Shown here one piece after another: positions 33,190-41,879 of a DNA stretch of 64,000 bases. Location: assembly GCF_002564045.1 (NCBI RefSeq), contig NZ_PDJK01000002.1:1488001-1552000 (forward strand), in the 5' to 3' direction. Position numbers and translations under genes: made by a program. The stretch comes from Amycolatopsis sulphurea. GTDB taxonomy: Bacteria > Actinomycetota > Actinomycetes > Mycobacteriales > Pseudonocardiaceae. The stretch's first letter is position 1. Each line of letters starts with the position of its first letter. The notes below the pieces were generated by a model. The model did not search any database, was not told where the DNA came from, and was given only the letters and a program-made list of their open reading frames with translations.

Positions 33190-36100
33190 TCAGTCGGGTT
33201 GGATCCATGAGACCTGTACGAGTTGGCGGCCGCCCTTGCGGCTGACCATGGTGCCCCGGCCGGGCGGCATCGGGCCGGCTTTGATGTTGCCGATGAGGGC
33301 GCCCTCGTCCTTGGAACCGTTCATGACCATGCCGGGTGCGGCGAGTTCCTTGAGCTTGCCGATGATCGGGTCGTAGGCGGCGCGGGAGGCGCCACCGGTG
33401 CGGCGGACCACGATCAGGTGCAGGCCGACGTCCTTGGCCTGGGCGAGGAACTCCGACAGCGGTTTGAGCGGGTTGCTGGTCTGGGTGGCGACCAGGTCGT
33501 AGTCGTCGACCAGGATGAACAGCTCGGGCCCGGTCCACCAGGACCGGTTCTTCAGCTGTTCCTGGGTGACGTCGGGGCCGGGCAGGCGCCGGGTCATCGA
33601 CCCGTACACGTCCTTGACCATGCTGTCCAGCTGCGCCGACGACACGGCGTAGCCGAGCAGCGAATCCCCGGACAGGAAGCCGAGCATGGTGCGCCGGTAG
33701 TCCACGAGCAGGATCACCCCTTGCTGCGCGGTGTAGCGCTCGGCGATCCCGCGGGCGATCTGGCGCAGCAGGTTCGTCTTGCCCGACTCGCCGTCGGCGA
33801 AGGCGAAGAAGTGCGGCTCGGCGTCGAAGTCCAGATACACCGGGGAGAGGTCTTCCTCGCTGACCCCGAACGGCACGAGCTTGCTGTCCCGGCGCTGGTC
33901 CTGTGCCAGCACGTCGTCGTAGGTGATCAGCTCCGGCAGCAGCCGGACCTGCGGCGCGACCCGGCCCCGCCAGGCGCCCCGGATCTTCGCCACCGCGTCC
34001 GCGACCCCGGCCGCCAGCGTGTCCGGATCGCTGGACCCGTCGATCCGCGGCAGCCCGGTCAGCAGATGCAGCTTGTCTCGGGTCAGCCCGCGCCCCGGGC
34101 GGCCGGTGGGCACGTTGCCCGCGGTCCGCCGGTCCATCTCCGACTCGGTCGGATCACCCAGCCGCAGCTCGAACCGGGTCCCGATCATGTCCTTGATCGC
34201 CGGGCGCAGATCCGCCCACCGGTTCGCGGAGATGACCACGTGCACCCCGTAGGCCAGGCCCTGGGTGGCCAGCCGGGTGATCGTCTGTTCCAGCTCGTCG
34301 AAGTCGTCCCGCAGGGCCCGCCAGTTGTCCACGACCAGGAACGCGTCGCCGAACGGGTCCTGCTCGGCGGTGATCTCGCCGCGGCGCTTGCGGTTGCGGA
34401 AGTCGGTCATCGAGTCCACGCCCAGCGCGCCGAACCGGCCTTCCCGCTCGGTCATCAGCGTGGTCAGCTCCGCCACGATCCGGCGGGCCTTGTCCGGCTC
34501 CCGGCGCGCGACCGCGACCCCGCCCACGTGCGGCAGGTCCGACAGCCCGGCCAGCGTGCCGCCACCGAGGTCCAGGCAGTAGAACTGGACCTCCTCCGGG
34601 GTGTGGGTCAGCGCCATCGACATGATCAGCGTCCGCAGCATCGTCGACTTGCCCGACTGCGGACCGCCCGCCACGATCCCGTGCCCCGCGGCGCCGGAGA
34701 AGTCGCCCCACAGCATGTCCCGGCGCTGCTCGAACGGCCGGTCCACGACCCCCAGCGGCACCTGCAGCCTGCCGTTGCCGAAGAAGCCCACCGGCGAAAG
34801 CCCGCGGTCCTCGGTCGGGTTCAGGTTCGGCAGCATGGTGTCCAGCGAGTTGGGCTCGTCCAGCGGGGGCAGCCACACCTCGTGCGCGGGCGGGCCCTGG
34901 CCGGTGAACCGCTCGACCATCACATCCAGTTCGGAAGGCTCGTTCGAGTCCTCCACCTCCGGCTTCGGGGCCTCCTGCGCCACCGGCTCCGGGTCGGGCT
35001 CCGGCTCGGGCGGCAGCTCCACGAAGTCCGGCACGAACAGCTGCGGGCGCTTGTCCGCCCGCACCACCGTCGCGACCGGCCCGGCCGCCTTGATCCCGGC
35101 CGGGCGGTACGGGCCCGACACGTACGAGGCCTTGAACCGCACCATCGTCGAGGTGTCGAACTTCAGGTACCCCGAACCCGGGATCGAGGGCAGCTCGAAC
35201 GCGTCCGGCACCCCGATCGCCGCCCGCGATTCCGCCGCGGAGAACGTCTTCAGGCCGATCCGGTAGGACAGATAGGTGTCCAGCCCGCGCAGCTTGCCCT
35301 CTTCCAGCCGCTGCGAGGCGAGCAGCATGTGCATCTGCAGCGACCGGCCCACCCGGCCGATCTGCAGGAAGATGTCGATGAAGTCCGGCTTCGCGGTCAG
35401 CATCTCGGAGAACTCGTCGATACAGATGAACAACGCCGGCAGCGGATCCAGATCGGCCCCGTTCTCCCGGGCCTTCTCGTAATCCCAGACGTTCTTGTAG
35501 TTCCCCTTCGCCAGCACTTCCTGGCGCCGGTTCACCTCACCCGCGATCGCGTCCTTCATCCGGTCCACCAGGGTCAGGTCCCCGGCCAGGTTCGTGATCG
35601 TCGCGGCCACGTGCGGCGCCTTGTCCAGCCCGAGGAACGTGGCGCCACCCTTGAAGTCCACCAGGATCATGTTCAGGCTGGTCGAGGAATGCGTGGCCAG
35701 CAGCCCGAGCACCAGCGTGCGCAGGAACTCCGACTTACCCGAACCGGTCGCCCCGATGCACAGGCCGTGCGGGCCCATACCCTCCATCGCGGCTTCCTTG
35801 ATGTCGAGATCCACCGCCTGCCCGTACTCCCCCACCCCGAACGGCACCCGGTAGCGGTCACGCACCGGCCGCGGCCGCCAGGCCTGCTGCACGTCGAAGG
35901 TCATCGGGTCGCCGGGGATGCCCAGCAGCTCCAGCAGCGTCGGGTTCGACAGCAACGGCTCGTCGTCCGCGGCCTCCGCGCCCCCGCCACCACCGACGCG
36001 ATACGGCGCGATCAGCCGGGACAGCGCCTCCGCCTCCACCATCGACAACCGGTCCGGACGGCCGAACCACTCCACGCCGCCCGCGCTGCGCGCGCCCAGT

Positions 36101-37200
36101 CGCTCCTGCTCCACGACCAGCCGCAGGCCACGCCGGGCCGCCAGGTTGCCCAGTGAATCCGACAGGTCGATCAGCGTGACCCCGACCAGACCCTCCTCCA
36201 GGATGATCTGCTCCTCACGCGTCACCTCACCGTCGTCGATGATGATGACCACGTGCGGCTGATCCGGCGCCGGCGTCGCATTCCGCGAGAACCGCTGCCG
36301 TTCCCGCAATTCCTCATCCAGCCAGACCTCTAGCTGCGCCAGCGAACCGGCCATCATCCGCAGCTGCCCGATCCCGTCCGAGAGCGCCGGATGCTGCACG
36401 TGCGGGAGCCACTTCGCCCACTCCCACTCCTCTTTCGCCCGGCCGCTGGTGGCCACCGCGATCATCACGTCGTCCGGCGAATGGAAGGTCACCAGCTGGG
36501 CCACCATCGCCCGCGCCAGCTGCCGGGTCAGTGCCCGCTCGCCCTGCATGCTCACCGCCGCGAAGCCGCGCAAGGTGATCTGGGTCGGCAGATCCGGCAC
36601 GATCGAATGCGCCCGCACGAACCGCCGCAGCGCCAGCGTGGCGATCGGCTCCAGCTCGTCGACCGGGCCGGTCTGCGGCGGCACCAGCCGGGTCGCCAGC
36701 CGGTGCGAGCTGCGTCCCACCCGCAGGTGCAGGAAGTCCTGGTCGTTCTGCCGCCGCTCCCACATCCGCCGGCTCGCGGCCAGCGACCACAGCGACTGCG
36801 GATCCGGGTGCACCCACTCCAGCGCCGCCCGCTGGTCGACCATCGCCTCCCGGGCGCGGTCCCGCATCTGGCCGAGATACCGCAGGTAGTCCTTGCGGTC
36901 CTCGTCCATCTCGGCCTTCTTGGCCCCGCCGCTCTTGCCGCCCCCGCCGGCGAGCATGCCGACGGTGCCCATCAGCATCATGCCGCTCATCATGATCGTG
37001 GTCGGCTGCCCGCCACCGGCGGTGAACATGTAGACCATCATCCCGAGCGAAGCGAAGATCATCACGCCCGGAATCGCCTTGGCGACGATGTTGCCCGGGA
37101 TCGTGCGGGGTACCTCGGGGGGCGGTTCGAGATGCACCTCGCCACCCGGCGGGCGTGGCGCGGCCAGCCGCGGCGACTTCTTGAACTGCAGCGTGCTCAT
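33190..37200 (-). CDS. eccC: Type VII secretion ATPase EccC (EccCa-EccCb fused)
   Basis: 1336-residue FtsK/SpoIIIE-type motor of the ESX complex, here as a single chain. Two membrane helices lie at about 38-90, followed by three ATPase domains. Domain 1: Walker A GATGSGKSEF about 480, Walker B FICIDEF. Domain 2: GGPQSGKSTM about 846, LVVDN. Domain 3: ADGESGKTNL about 1138, ILVDD. Domain 1, which drives transport, has complete catalytic motifs. In domain 2 the acidic pair of Walker B is reduced to Asp-Asn, as in other EccCs where the later domains bind substrate signals. It heads the minus-strand operon with the Hsp70 fusion and WXG100 genes and is divergent from eccD. Confidence 0.95.
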   Translation of the reverse strand: MSTLQFKKSPRLAAPRPPGGEVHLEPPPEVPRTIPGNIVAKAIPGVMIFASLGMMVYMFTAGGGQPTTIMMSGMMLMGTVGMLAGGGGKSGGAKKAEMDEDRKDYLRYLGQMRDRAREAMVDQRAALEWVHPDPQSLWSLAASRRMWERRQNDQDFLHLRVGRSSHRLATRLVPPQTGPVDELEPIATLALRRFVRAHSIVPDLPTQITLRGFAAVSMQGERALTRQLARAMVAQLVTFHSPDDVMIAVATSGRAKEEWEWAKWLPHVQHPALSDGIGQLRMMAGSLAQLEVWLDEELRERQRFSRNATPAPDQPHVVIIIDDGEVTREEQIILEEGLVGVTLIDLSDSLGNLAARRGLRLVVEQERLGARSAGGVEWFGRPDRLSMVEAEALSRLIAPYRVGGGGGAEAADDEPLLSNPTLLELLGIPGDPMTFDVQQAWRPRPVRDRYRVPFGVGEYGQAVDLDIKEAAMEGMGPHGLCIGATGSGKSEFLRTLVLGLLATHSSTSLNMILVDFKGGATFLGLDKAPHVAATITNLAGDLTLVDRMKDAIAGEVNRRQEVLAKGNYKNVWDYEKARENGADLDPLPALFICIDEFSEMLTAKPDFIDIFLQIGRVGRSLQMHMLLASQRLEEGKLRGLDTYLSYRIGLKTFSAAESRAAIGVPDAFELPSIPGSGYLKFDTSTMVRFKASYVSGPYRPAGIKAAGPVATVVRADKRPQLFVPDFVELPPEPEPDPEPVAQEAPKPEVEDSNEPSELDVMVERFTGQGPPAHEVWLPPLDEPNSLDTMLPNLNPTEDRGLSPVGFFGNGRLQVPLGVVDRPFEQRRDMLWGDFSGAAGHGIVAGGPQSGKSTMLRTLIMSMALTHTPEEVQFYCLDLGGGTLAGLSDLPHVGGVAVARREPDKARRIVAELTTLMTEREGRFGALGVDSMTDFRNRKRRGEITAEQDPFGDAFLVVDNWRALRDDFDELEQTITRLATQGLAYGVHVVISANRWADLRPAIKDMIGTRFELRLGDPTESEMDRRTAGNVPTGRPGRGLTRDKLHLLTGLPRIDGSSDPDTLAAGVADAVAKIRGAWRGRVAPQVRLLPELITYDDVLAQDQRRDSKLVPFGVSEEDLSPVYLDFDAEPHFFAFADGESGKTNLLRQIARGIAERYTAQQGVILLVDYRRTMLGFLSGDSLLGYAVSSAQLDSMVKDVYGSMTRRLPGPDVTQEQLKNRSWWTGPELFILVDDYDLVATQTSNPLKPLSEFLAQAKDVGLHLIVVRRTGGASRAAYDPIIGKLKELAAPGMVMNGSKDEGALIGNIKAGPMPPGRGTMVSRKGGRQLVQVSWIQPD

Positions 37201-37473
37201 CGAAGGACCCCTCTACTCCTGCTCGACGCCTGCACCCGGGTGCGCGGGACAACCTACCGAACGCCGCCCCGGAAATCCGGCCAACACCGGGATCGGCATC
37301 GCCGGCCGCCCGCTGCCCGGTCCAGGCAGCCGAGTGTAGGGACCTGCGCCGCCACTGGCCCGGCCGAGGCCTGGCCGGGTATTTTCGCCGACGATTTATC
37401 GGCAGCGGCTGAAACCGGGCGCCAGGTTCGGTATAAGTTCCCCCGGAGTGACTCATCAGAGCGGGGGCATCTA
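37201..37473. promoter_or_regulatory. Divergent promoter region between eccC and eccD
   Basis: A 273-bp gap between the two divergent ESX operons. A TATAAG hexamer at 37432-37437, 37 bp upstream of the eccD GTG, is a good -10 candidate, but no convincing -35 box is visible. No open frame or strong palindrome was found. Confidence 0.4.
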
Positions 37474-38871
37474 GTGGCAACGGGCACGACGGTTTTCAGC
37501 AGGGTCACGGTGGTGGCACCGACGACACGCATCGACGTCGCGCTGCCCGCCGACGTCGCGGTCGCCGACCTGCTGCCGATGCTCCTGGAGATGGCCAAGG
37601 AGGTCACTCCCGACGGCGGAGCGCGCCACGGCGGGTGGGCGCTGGCCAAGCTCGGCGACGCCCCGCTCGACCCGAGCCGCACGCTGGCCTCGCTCGGCGT
37701 CGTCGACGGCGAGCTGCTGCAGCTGCGCAAGCGCAACGAGAATCCGCCGCCGCCGCTGTTCGACGACGTCGTGGACGCGATCGCGGAGGCCGAGCCGGAC
37801 ACCTTCCGGCCGTGGACCAAGGAGACCGCCCAGCGGTTCGGGCATGCCGCGGGCGGGCTCGCGCTGGTGCTGTCCGCGGTCGCGCTGTTCTTCGGTGGCT
37901 CGCTCTACGGCGGGTCCTCGATCGGCGCCGCCATCGCCGGTGGCCTCGGCGCGATCGCCTGCGTCGCGGTGGGCGCGACGCTGGCCAAGGGCTATCAGGC
38001 CGAGGCGACCGGGGTGCTGATCGCCGCCGCGGGCGGGCTTCCGCTGGCCTTCGTAAGCGGCTTCTGCATCGTGCCTGGGCTGTCCGTGCGGGCGAACCTG
38101 TTGCTCGGCTCGGTGCTGGTGCTGATCGTCGCCGCGGTCTGCATCCTGGTCATCGGCGCGGGCATCCGGGTGTTCATCGCCGCGGCCACGGCGGGCGCGT
38201 TCTCCGCGCTCGCCGCGCTGGTGGCCACCCTGGTCACCACGGCCTCCGCGCCGGAGGTCGCCGCCGGGGTCGTCGCCGTGGCGCTGGCCTGCATCTCGCT
38301 GCTGCCGCGCACCACGATCTGGCTGGCCAAGCTGCCGCTGCCGCACGTGCCGAGCACCGCGGAGGAGCTCAAGGAGGACTCCGGCTTCCCCGACTACGCG
38401 GCGATCGAACAGCGCACCGCGATCGCGCACGACTACATGACGGGCCTGATGATCGGCTGCGGTGCCAGCGCCGCGCTCGCCTCGATCATCGCGGCCGGCG
38501 GGCCGAACATCTTCGGCCCGATCCTCGGCATCGTCGCCACGCTCGTGCTGCTGCTGCGCGCCCGTGCCTACGCCAATGGCGCGCAGGCGATCGCGCTGCT
38601 CACCACGGGCATGATCGCCGCCGCGGGCATCCTGATCGGCGGGCTCTTCTCGGCCACGCCCGAACACCGGCTGATGTACGTCTTCGGCATTCTGGTCCTG
38701 GTCGCCGCGGGTTCGCTGGTGGTCGGCGTGATCTTCCCGAACCAGCGGTTCTCCCCGCCCCTGCGGCGCACCGTGGAGATCATCGAGGCGATCTGCATCG
38801 CGGTGGTGCTGCCGCTCGCGCTCGGCGTGATGGACCTCTACATGACGCTGCGCCACCTCAACCTCAAGTGA
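37474..38871 (+). CDS. eccD: Type VII secretion integral membrane protein EccD
   Basis: 465 residues from GTG 37474, preceded by GCGGGGGC; the long open frame before it is antisense to eccC. Residues 1-85 form a ubiquitin-like YukD domain (FSRVTVVAPTTRIDVALPAD, then LASLGVVDGELLQLRKRNE). Eleven predicted membrane helices from about residue 120 to the end follow. Together they make the conducting part of the ESX membrane complex. The stop overlaps the GTG that could start mycP (GTGA), so the two are coupled. Confidence 0.93.
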   Translation: MATGTTVFSRVTVVAPTTRIDVALPADVAVADLLPMLLEMAKEVTPDGGARHGGWALAKLGDAPLDPSRTLASLGVVDGELLQLRKRNENPPPPLFDDVVDAIAEAEPDTFRPWTKETAQRFGHAAGGLALVLSAVALFFGGSLYGGSSIGAAIAGGLGAIACVAVGATLAKGYQAEATGVLIAAAGGLPLAFVSGFCIVPGLSVRANLLLGSVLVLIVAAVCILVIGAGIRVFIAAATAGAFSALAALVATLVTTASAPEVAAGVVAVALACISLLPRTTIWLAKLPLPHVPSTAEELKEDSGFPDYAAIEQRTAIAHDYMTGLMIGCGASAALASIIAAGGPNIFGPILGIVATLVLLLRARAYANGAQAIALLTTGMIAAAGILIGGLFSATPEHRLMYVFGILVLVAAGSLVVGVIFPNQRFSPPLRRTVEIIEAICIAVVLPLALGVMDLYMTLRHLNLK

Positions 38872-38879
38872 GGGCCGCG

Positions 38880-40460
38880 ATGGCTGCCGCCTCCCGACGT
38901 TCCGCCCCTCGCCGGCTCGGTCTCTCCGGCCGGGCCGGGGTCGCCGTGGTCGCGGCCGGCCTCGGGGTCCTGTCCCCGTTCGCCGCCACACCGGCGGCCG
39001 CGCAGAGCGCCCCGGCCGGTTCCTGGGCCACCCCGCCGCCGATGAACGGCTACGACGGCCTGCCCAGCGACACCAAGGCGCCGGACAAGCCCTACGAGCA
39101 GAAGACCGACTGCGTCAAGCGCAGCCTCGGCGAGAACGTCCAGATCAACTCCCGCCCGTGGGGCCAGGACTACCTGCAGCTGCTGAAGGCGCAGGAGATC
39201 GTCCGGGCGGCCAAGGGCAACGTCGGCGGGAACCAGCGGGTCGCGGTGGTGGACACCGGCGTGACCCGGCACCCGTGGTTCCAGGGCCGGGTGGAAGCGG
39301 GCGGCGACTACGTGCTCCCGGCCCCCGCCGGGCAGGCCGGGCTGCAGGACTGCGACGGGCACGGCACCGAAGTGGCGGGCATCATCGCGGGCGACCCGAA
39401 GGACCCGAAGGTGGGCTTCATCGGGGTCGCGCCGGACGCGCGGATCGTCTCCTACCGGCAGCTGAGCGAGAACTACGGGCCGAAGGACAAGAACAGCTCC
39501 CCGACCGGCGGCAGCCAGCCCCCGCCCTCCAACGGCGGCGGCAATCCCGGCGGCACCGGGCCGCAGCAGGGCGGCAACAACGGCGACAGCAGGCAGATCG
39601 AGAAGGGCGACACCGCGGGCACGCTGGGCTCGCTCGCGCAGATCATCCGCGGCATCGCCGACCGCGGCGACATCGGCGTGATCAACATGTCGCTGGACCA
39701 CTGCCGCGCCGCCCCGCCCGCGGACATCCAGCCGAGCGAACGCCAGGTGCAGGCCGCGGTCAAGTACGCGACGGACAAGGGCGTGGTGATCGTCGCCGCG
39801 GCGGGCAACGTGTCCGACAGCTGCCCGCAGAACGACCAATCCGATCCGAACAAGCCGAAGTCCATCGTGACGCCGCCGTGGTTCTCCGACGACGTGCTCT
39901 CCGTCGGCGCGATCGACAAGGACGGCAGCGTCGCGAGCTTCAGCGTGCACGGCCCGTGGATCGGCGTCGCCGCGCCGGGGACCGAGATCGTTTCGCTGGA
40001 CCCGGCGGAGAACTCGACCGGCCTGGCGAACCGCGTGATCACCAGAGGCACCCAGGCCAGCCCGATCCAGGGCACCAGCTTCGCCGCGCCGTACGTGGCC
40101 GGCGTCGCCGCGCTCGTCCGGCAGATGTACCCGGATCTCGACGCCCGCCAGGTGATCAAGCGGATCAAGACGACCGCGCAGCACCCGGCCGCACCAGGTG
40201 GTCACGACGACTACGTGGGCTACGGCGTGATCGATCCGGTGGCCGCGCTCACCGCGAACCTGCCCGGCGACGTCGGCAACCTCGCCACGCCGAACCCGGT
40301 GGTGCAGGCCGCCCAGCTGCCACCGGCGGACGGCATCAGCTCCACCCCGATGATCGTCGCGCTCGCCGGTACCGGCGGCGGGCTGGCCGCGCTGCTGATC
40401 ACGCTGTTCGTGATGCACACGATCCGGCGCAACCGAGGACGATCCACGCCGCCACGCTGA
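38880..40460 (+). CDS. mycP: Mycosin (type VII secretion-associated subtilisin-like serine protease)
   Basis: 526 residues. ATG 38880 has GAGGG 5 bases upstream; GTG 38868, overlapping the eccD stop, is an alternative start. A Sec signal peptide (about 1-40, ending PAAAQ) is followed by a subtilase domain with Asp in VAVVDTGVTRHP (about 124), His in CDGHGTEVAGI (about 160) and Ser in IQGTSFAAPYVAG (about 399). A Gly/Pro/Asn-rich insertion (about 200-235) fits the cleavable loop of mycosins. A C-terminal membrane helix with a basic tail (HTIRRNRGR) anchors it outside the membrane. Mycosins process ESX substrates and stabilise the complex. Confidence 0.93.
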   Translation: MAAASRRSAPRRLGLSGRAGVAVVAAGLGVLSPFAATPAAAQSAPAGSWATPPPMNGYDGLPSDTKAPDKPYEQKTDCVKRSLGENVQINSRPWGQDYLQLLKAQEIVRAAKGNVGGNQRVAVVDTGVTRHPWFQGRVEAGGDYVLPAPAGQAGLQDCDGHGTEVAGIIAGDPKDPKVGFIGVAPDARIVSYRQLSENYGPKDKNSSPTGGSQPPPSNGGGNPGGTGPQQGGNNGDSRQIEKGDTAGTLGSLAQIIRGIADRGDIGVINMSLDHCRAAPPADIQPSERQVQAAVKYATDKGVVIVAAAGNVSDSCPQNDQSDPNKPKSIVTPPWFSDDVLSVGAIDKDGSVASFSVHGPWIGVAAPGTEIVSLDPAENSTGLANRVITRGTQASPIQGTSFAAPYVAGVAALVRQMYPDLDARQVIKRIKTTAQHPAAPGGHDDYVGYGVIDPVAALTANLPGDVGNLATPNPVVQAAQLPPADGISSTPMIVALAGTGGGLAALLITLFVMHTIRRNRGRSTPPR

Positions 40461-40478
40461 CCGGTCGCAACCGGCTCC

Positions 40479-40505
40479 AGTCCGTGAAGGGCCCCTTCAC
40501 GGACT
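40479..40505. terminator. MITE-core palindrome acting as bidirectional terminator
   Basis: AGTCCGTGAAGG and CCTTCACGGACT (12-bp arms, 3-base centre GCC) lie 18 bases after the mycP stop and 24 bases before the stop of the convergent WXG-like gene. The sequence is the core arm found in the miniature elements at 21.4 and 27.8 kb, here without terminal repeats. Confidence 0.75.
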
Positions 40506-40529
40506 TCTGGTCCGGGGCGAAGCGCACCT

Positions 40530-41495
40530 TCACGAACTCGCCGGCCGTCGCTCGCCGAGGACCGGAGGTGTGACCGGGTCCGGCTCGCCGAAGATCTCCC
40601 CCGGTTTGGCCGGGAACCGTTCGCGACCCTTACGCGGACGTTCCTTGCCGCCGCCGTCTCCCCCGAGACCGCCGAAGCCCATCATCGGCATCATCGGCAG
40701 GCCGTTGCCCTGGTTTGGCGGCGAAGCCGGTGCGGCGGCCGGCGGCGGTTCGATCGGGGCCACGCCTGTCTGTCCCGGTTCGGCGGCGGTTTCCTTGCCG
40801 TGTTCCAGCGCGGACGGGCGCACCGAATCGTGACCCGCCGTATCGTCCACTGTGGACAAATCCGGGGAATCCTCTCGCACGGGAAGGACGTCCGCGCCGG
40901 CCCCCTCGGCCGCGAGCCGGAACTGCCCAGCCGGGTAATGGCGGCGCAGCTCAATGCCCGGCTGCCCGGGCGGCGCGCCCATCCCGTCGCACAGCCGTCC
41001 GAACTGCTGCAGGACGTCCTGGGCAGAGGCGTGCAGTGCCTGCAGGGATTCCCCGGTCTCGCGCAGCTGCGCACGGGCGCGGGTGCTCCCGCCGGCCGGC
41101 AGCAGCGCCGACTCGGACAGCACGTCCGCCGCGTCCACGAGAATCTCCTCCGCCGCTTCGACGATGCGGCGGACCGAGCCGGACAGCTCTTCCAGCGCAC
41201 CGGCGAGCGCTTCGAGCGCGTCCTCGGCACCTTCGCTCGCCGACCGGATTTCCCCGAGGTAGGCGACGAACGCGTCCGCGTCCGGCCCCCTCCACACTGC
41301 ATCGAGTTTGCCGAGATCCTCGGCGAGACCGGCCGAAACCCGGGCCGCCGTGCCGGCAGCGGCACGCAGCCGGGCCGCCTCTTCGGTCAGCTCGTCCCAC
41401 TGCCCGGTCAGCGGCCGGTAGTAGGCCTCGACCGGATCGGTGGCGCCGAGTTCCCTGGCGAGTTCGGAGACGAAAGCCGCCGACGGGCCGGTCAC
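40530..41495 (-). CDS. WXG-like ESX-locus protein with Pro/Gly C-terminus
   Basis: 321 residues. GTG 41495 forms a GTGA overlap with the upstream gene's stop and has GGGGTGG 5 bases before it; GTG 41504 is an alternative. Residues about 1-170 form a long helical domain with the turn DAVWRGPDADAFV near 68 (W-x-G). The remainder is Pro/Gly/Ala-rich with a methionine-rich patch (NGLPMMPMMGFGGLGGDGG). This is the architecture of actinobacterial ESX substrates with one helical hairpin and a disordered tail. It is third in the eccB operon, behind the EspC-like gene. Confidence 0.75.
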   Translation of the reverse strand: MTGPSAAFVSELARELGATDPVEAYYRPLTGQWDELTEEAARLRAAAGTAARVSAGLAEDLGKLDAVWRGPDADAFVAYLGEIRSASEGAEDALEALAGALEELSGSVRRIVEAAEEILVDAADVLSESALLPAGGSTRARAQLRETGESLQALHASAQDVLQQFGRLCDGMGAPPGQPGIELRRHYPAGQFRLAAEGAGADVLPVREDSPDLSTVDDTAGHDSVRPSALEHGKETAAEPGQTGVAPIEPPPAAAPASPPNQGNGLPMMPMMGFGGLGGDGGGKERPRKGRERFPAKPGEIFGEPDPVTPPVLGERRPASS

Positions 41496-41824
41496 GAGAT
41501 CCACCCCGCGCGCTCGATCCGCTCGGCCGCGTCCACGTCGCGCTGCTCGTGGCCCGAAGTGAGCTGCTCCAACGCTTCGGTGACCGACCGCAGGGCGGCC
41601 ACCCCGGCACCGAGCTGCCGGCGCAGTATCCCGGACGCCACGGCGTACGACTCGCCGACGCCGAGATCGGCGCCGAGCCCGCCGTAGGTCTCGGGTCTGG
41701 TCGCACCCTGGCCCACTTCGGCCGCAGCGGCAGCGAGTTCGTCGGTGGCTCGCGCGACTTTCGCCGCGTAGCCGCCGACAACCGCGCTGTCGATGCGTAC
41801 CGCATCCGGTCCCGGCACGCTCAT
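41492..41824 (-). CDS. EspC-like small ESX protein
   Basis: 110 residues from ATG 41824, which has GGAGGG 5 bases upstream; nine in-frame codons earlier lack support. It is an Ala-rich helical hairpin with the break at TYGGLGADLGVGESYA near residue 55 (a G-L/V-G type turn without Trp), which fits the EspC / type VII secretion target family (pfam Excreted virulence factor EspC-like). It lies between eccB (55 bases upstream) and the WXG-like gene (4-base overlap). It may be co-exported with that neighbour. Confidence 0.75.
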   Translation of the reverse strand: MSVPGPDAVRIDSAVVGGYAAKVARATDELAAAAAEVGQGATRPETYGGLGADLGVGESYAVASGILRRQLGAGVAALRSVTEALEQLTSGHEQRDVDAAERIERAGWIS

Positions 41825-41879
41825 GGCATCCCTCCGCTCCACCAGGGTCATGTGTGGAGTGGACGGACGGACCGCACGG

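Noticed and set aside
33223..36156. 977-codon plus-strand frame
   Set aside because: Antisense shadow of eccC; sequence is His/Arg/Val-rich with no domain pattern.
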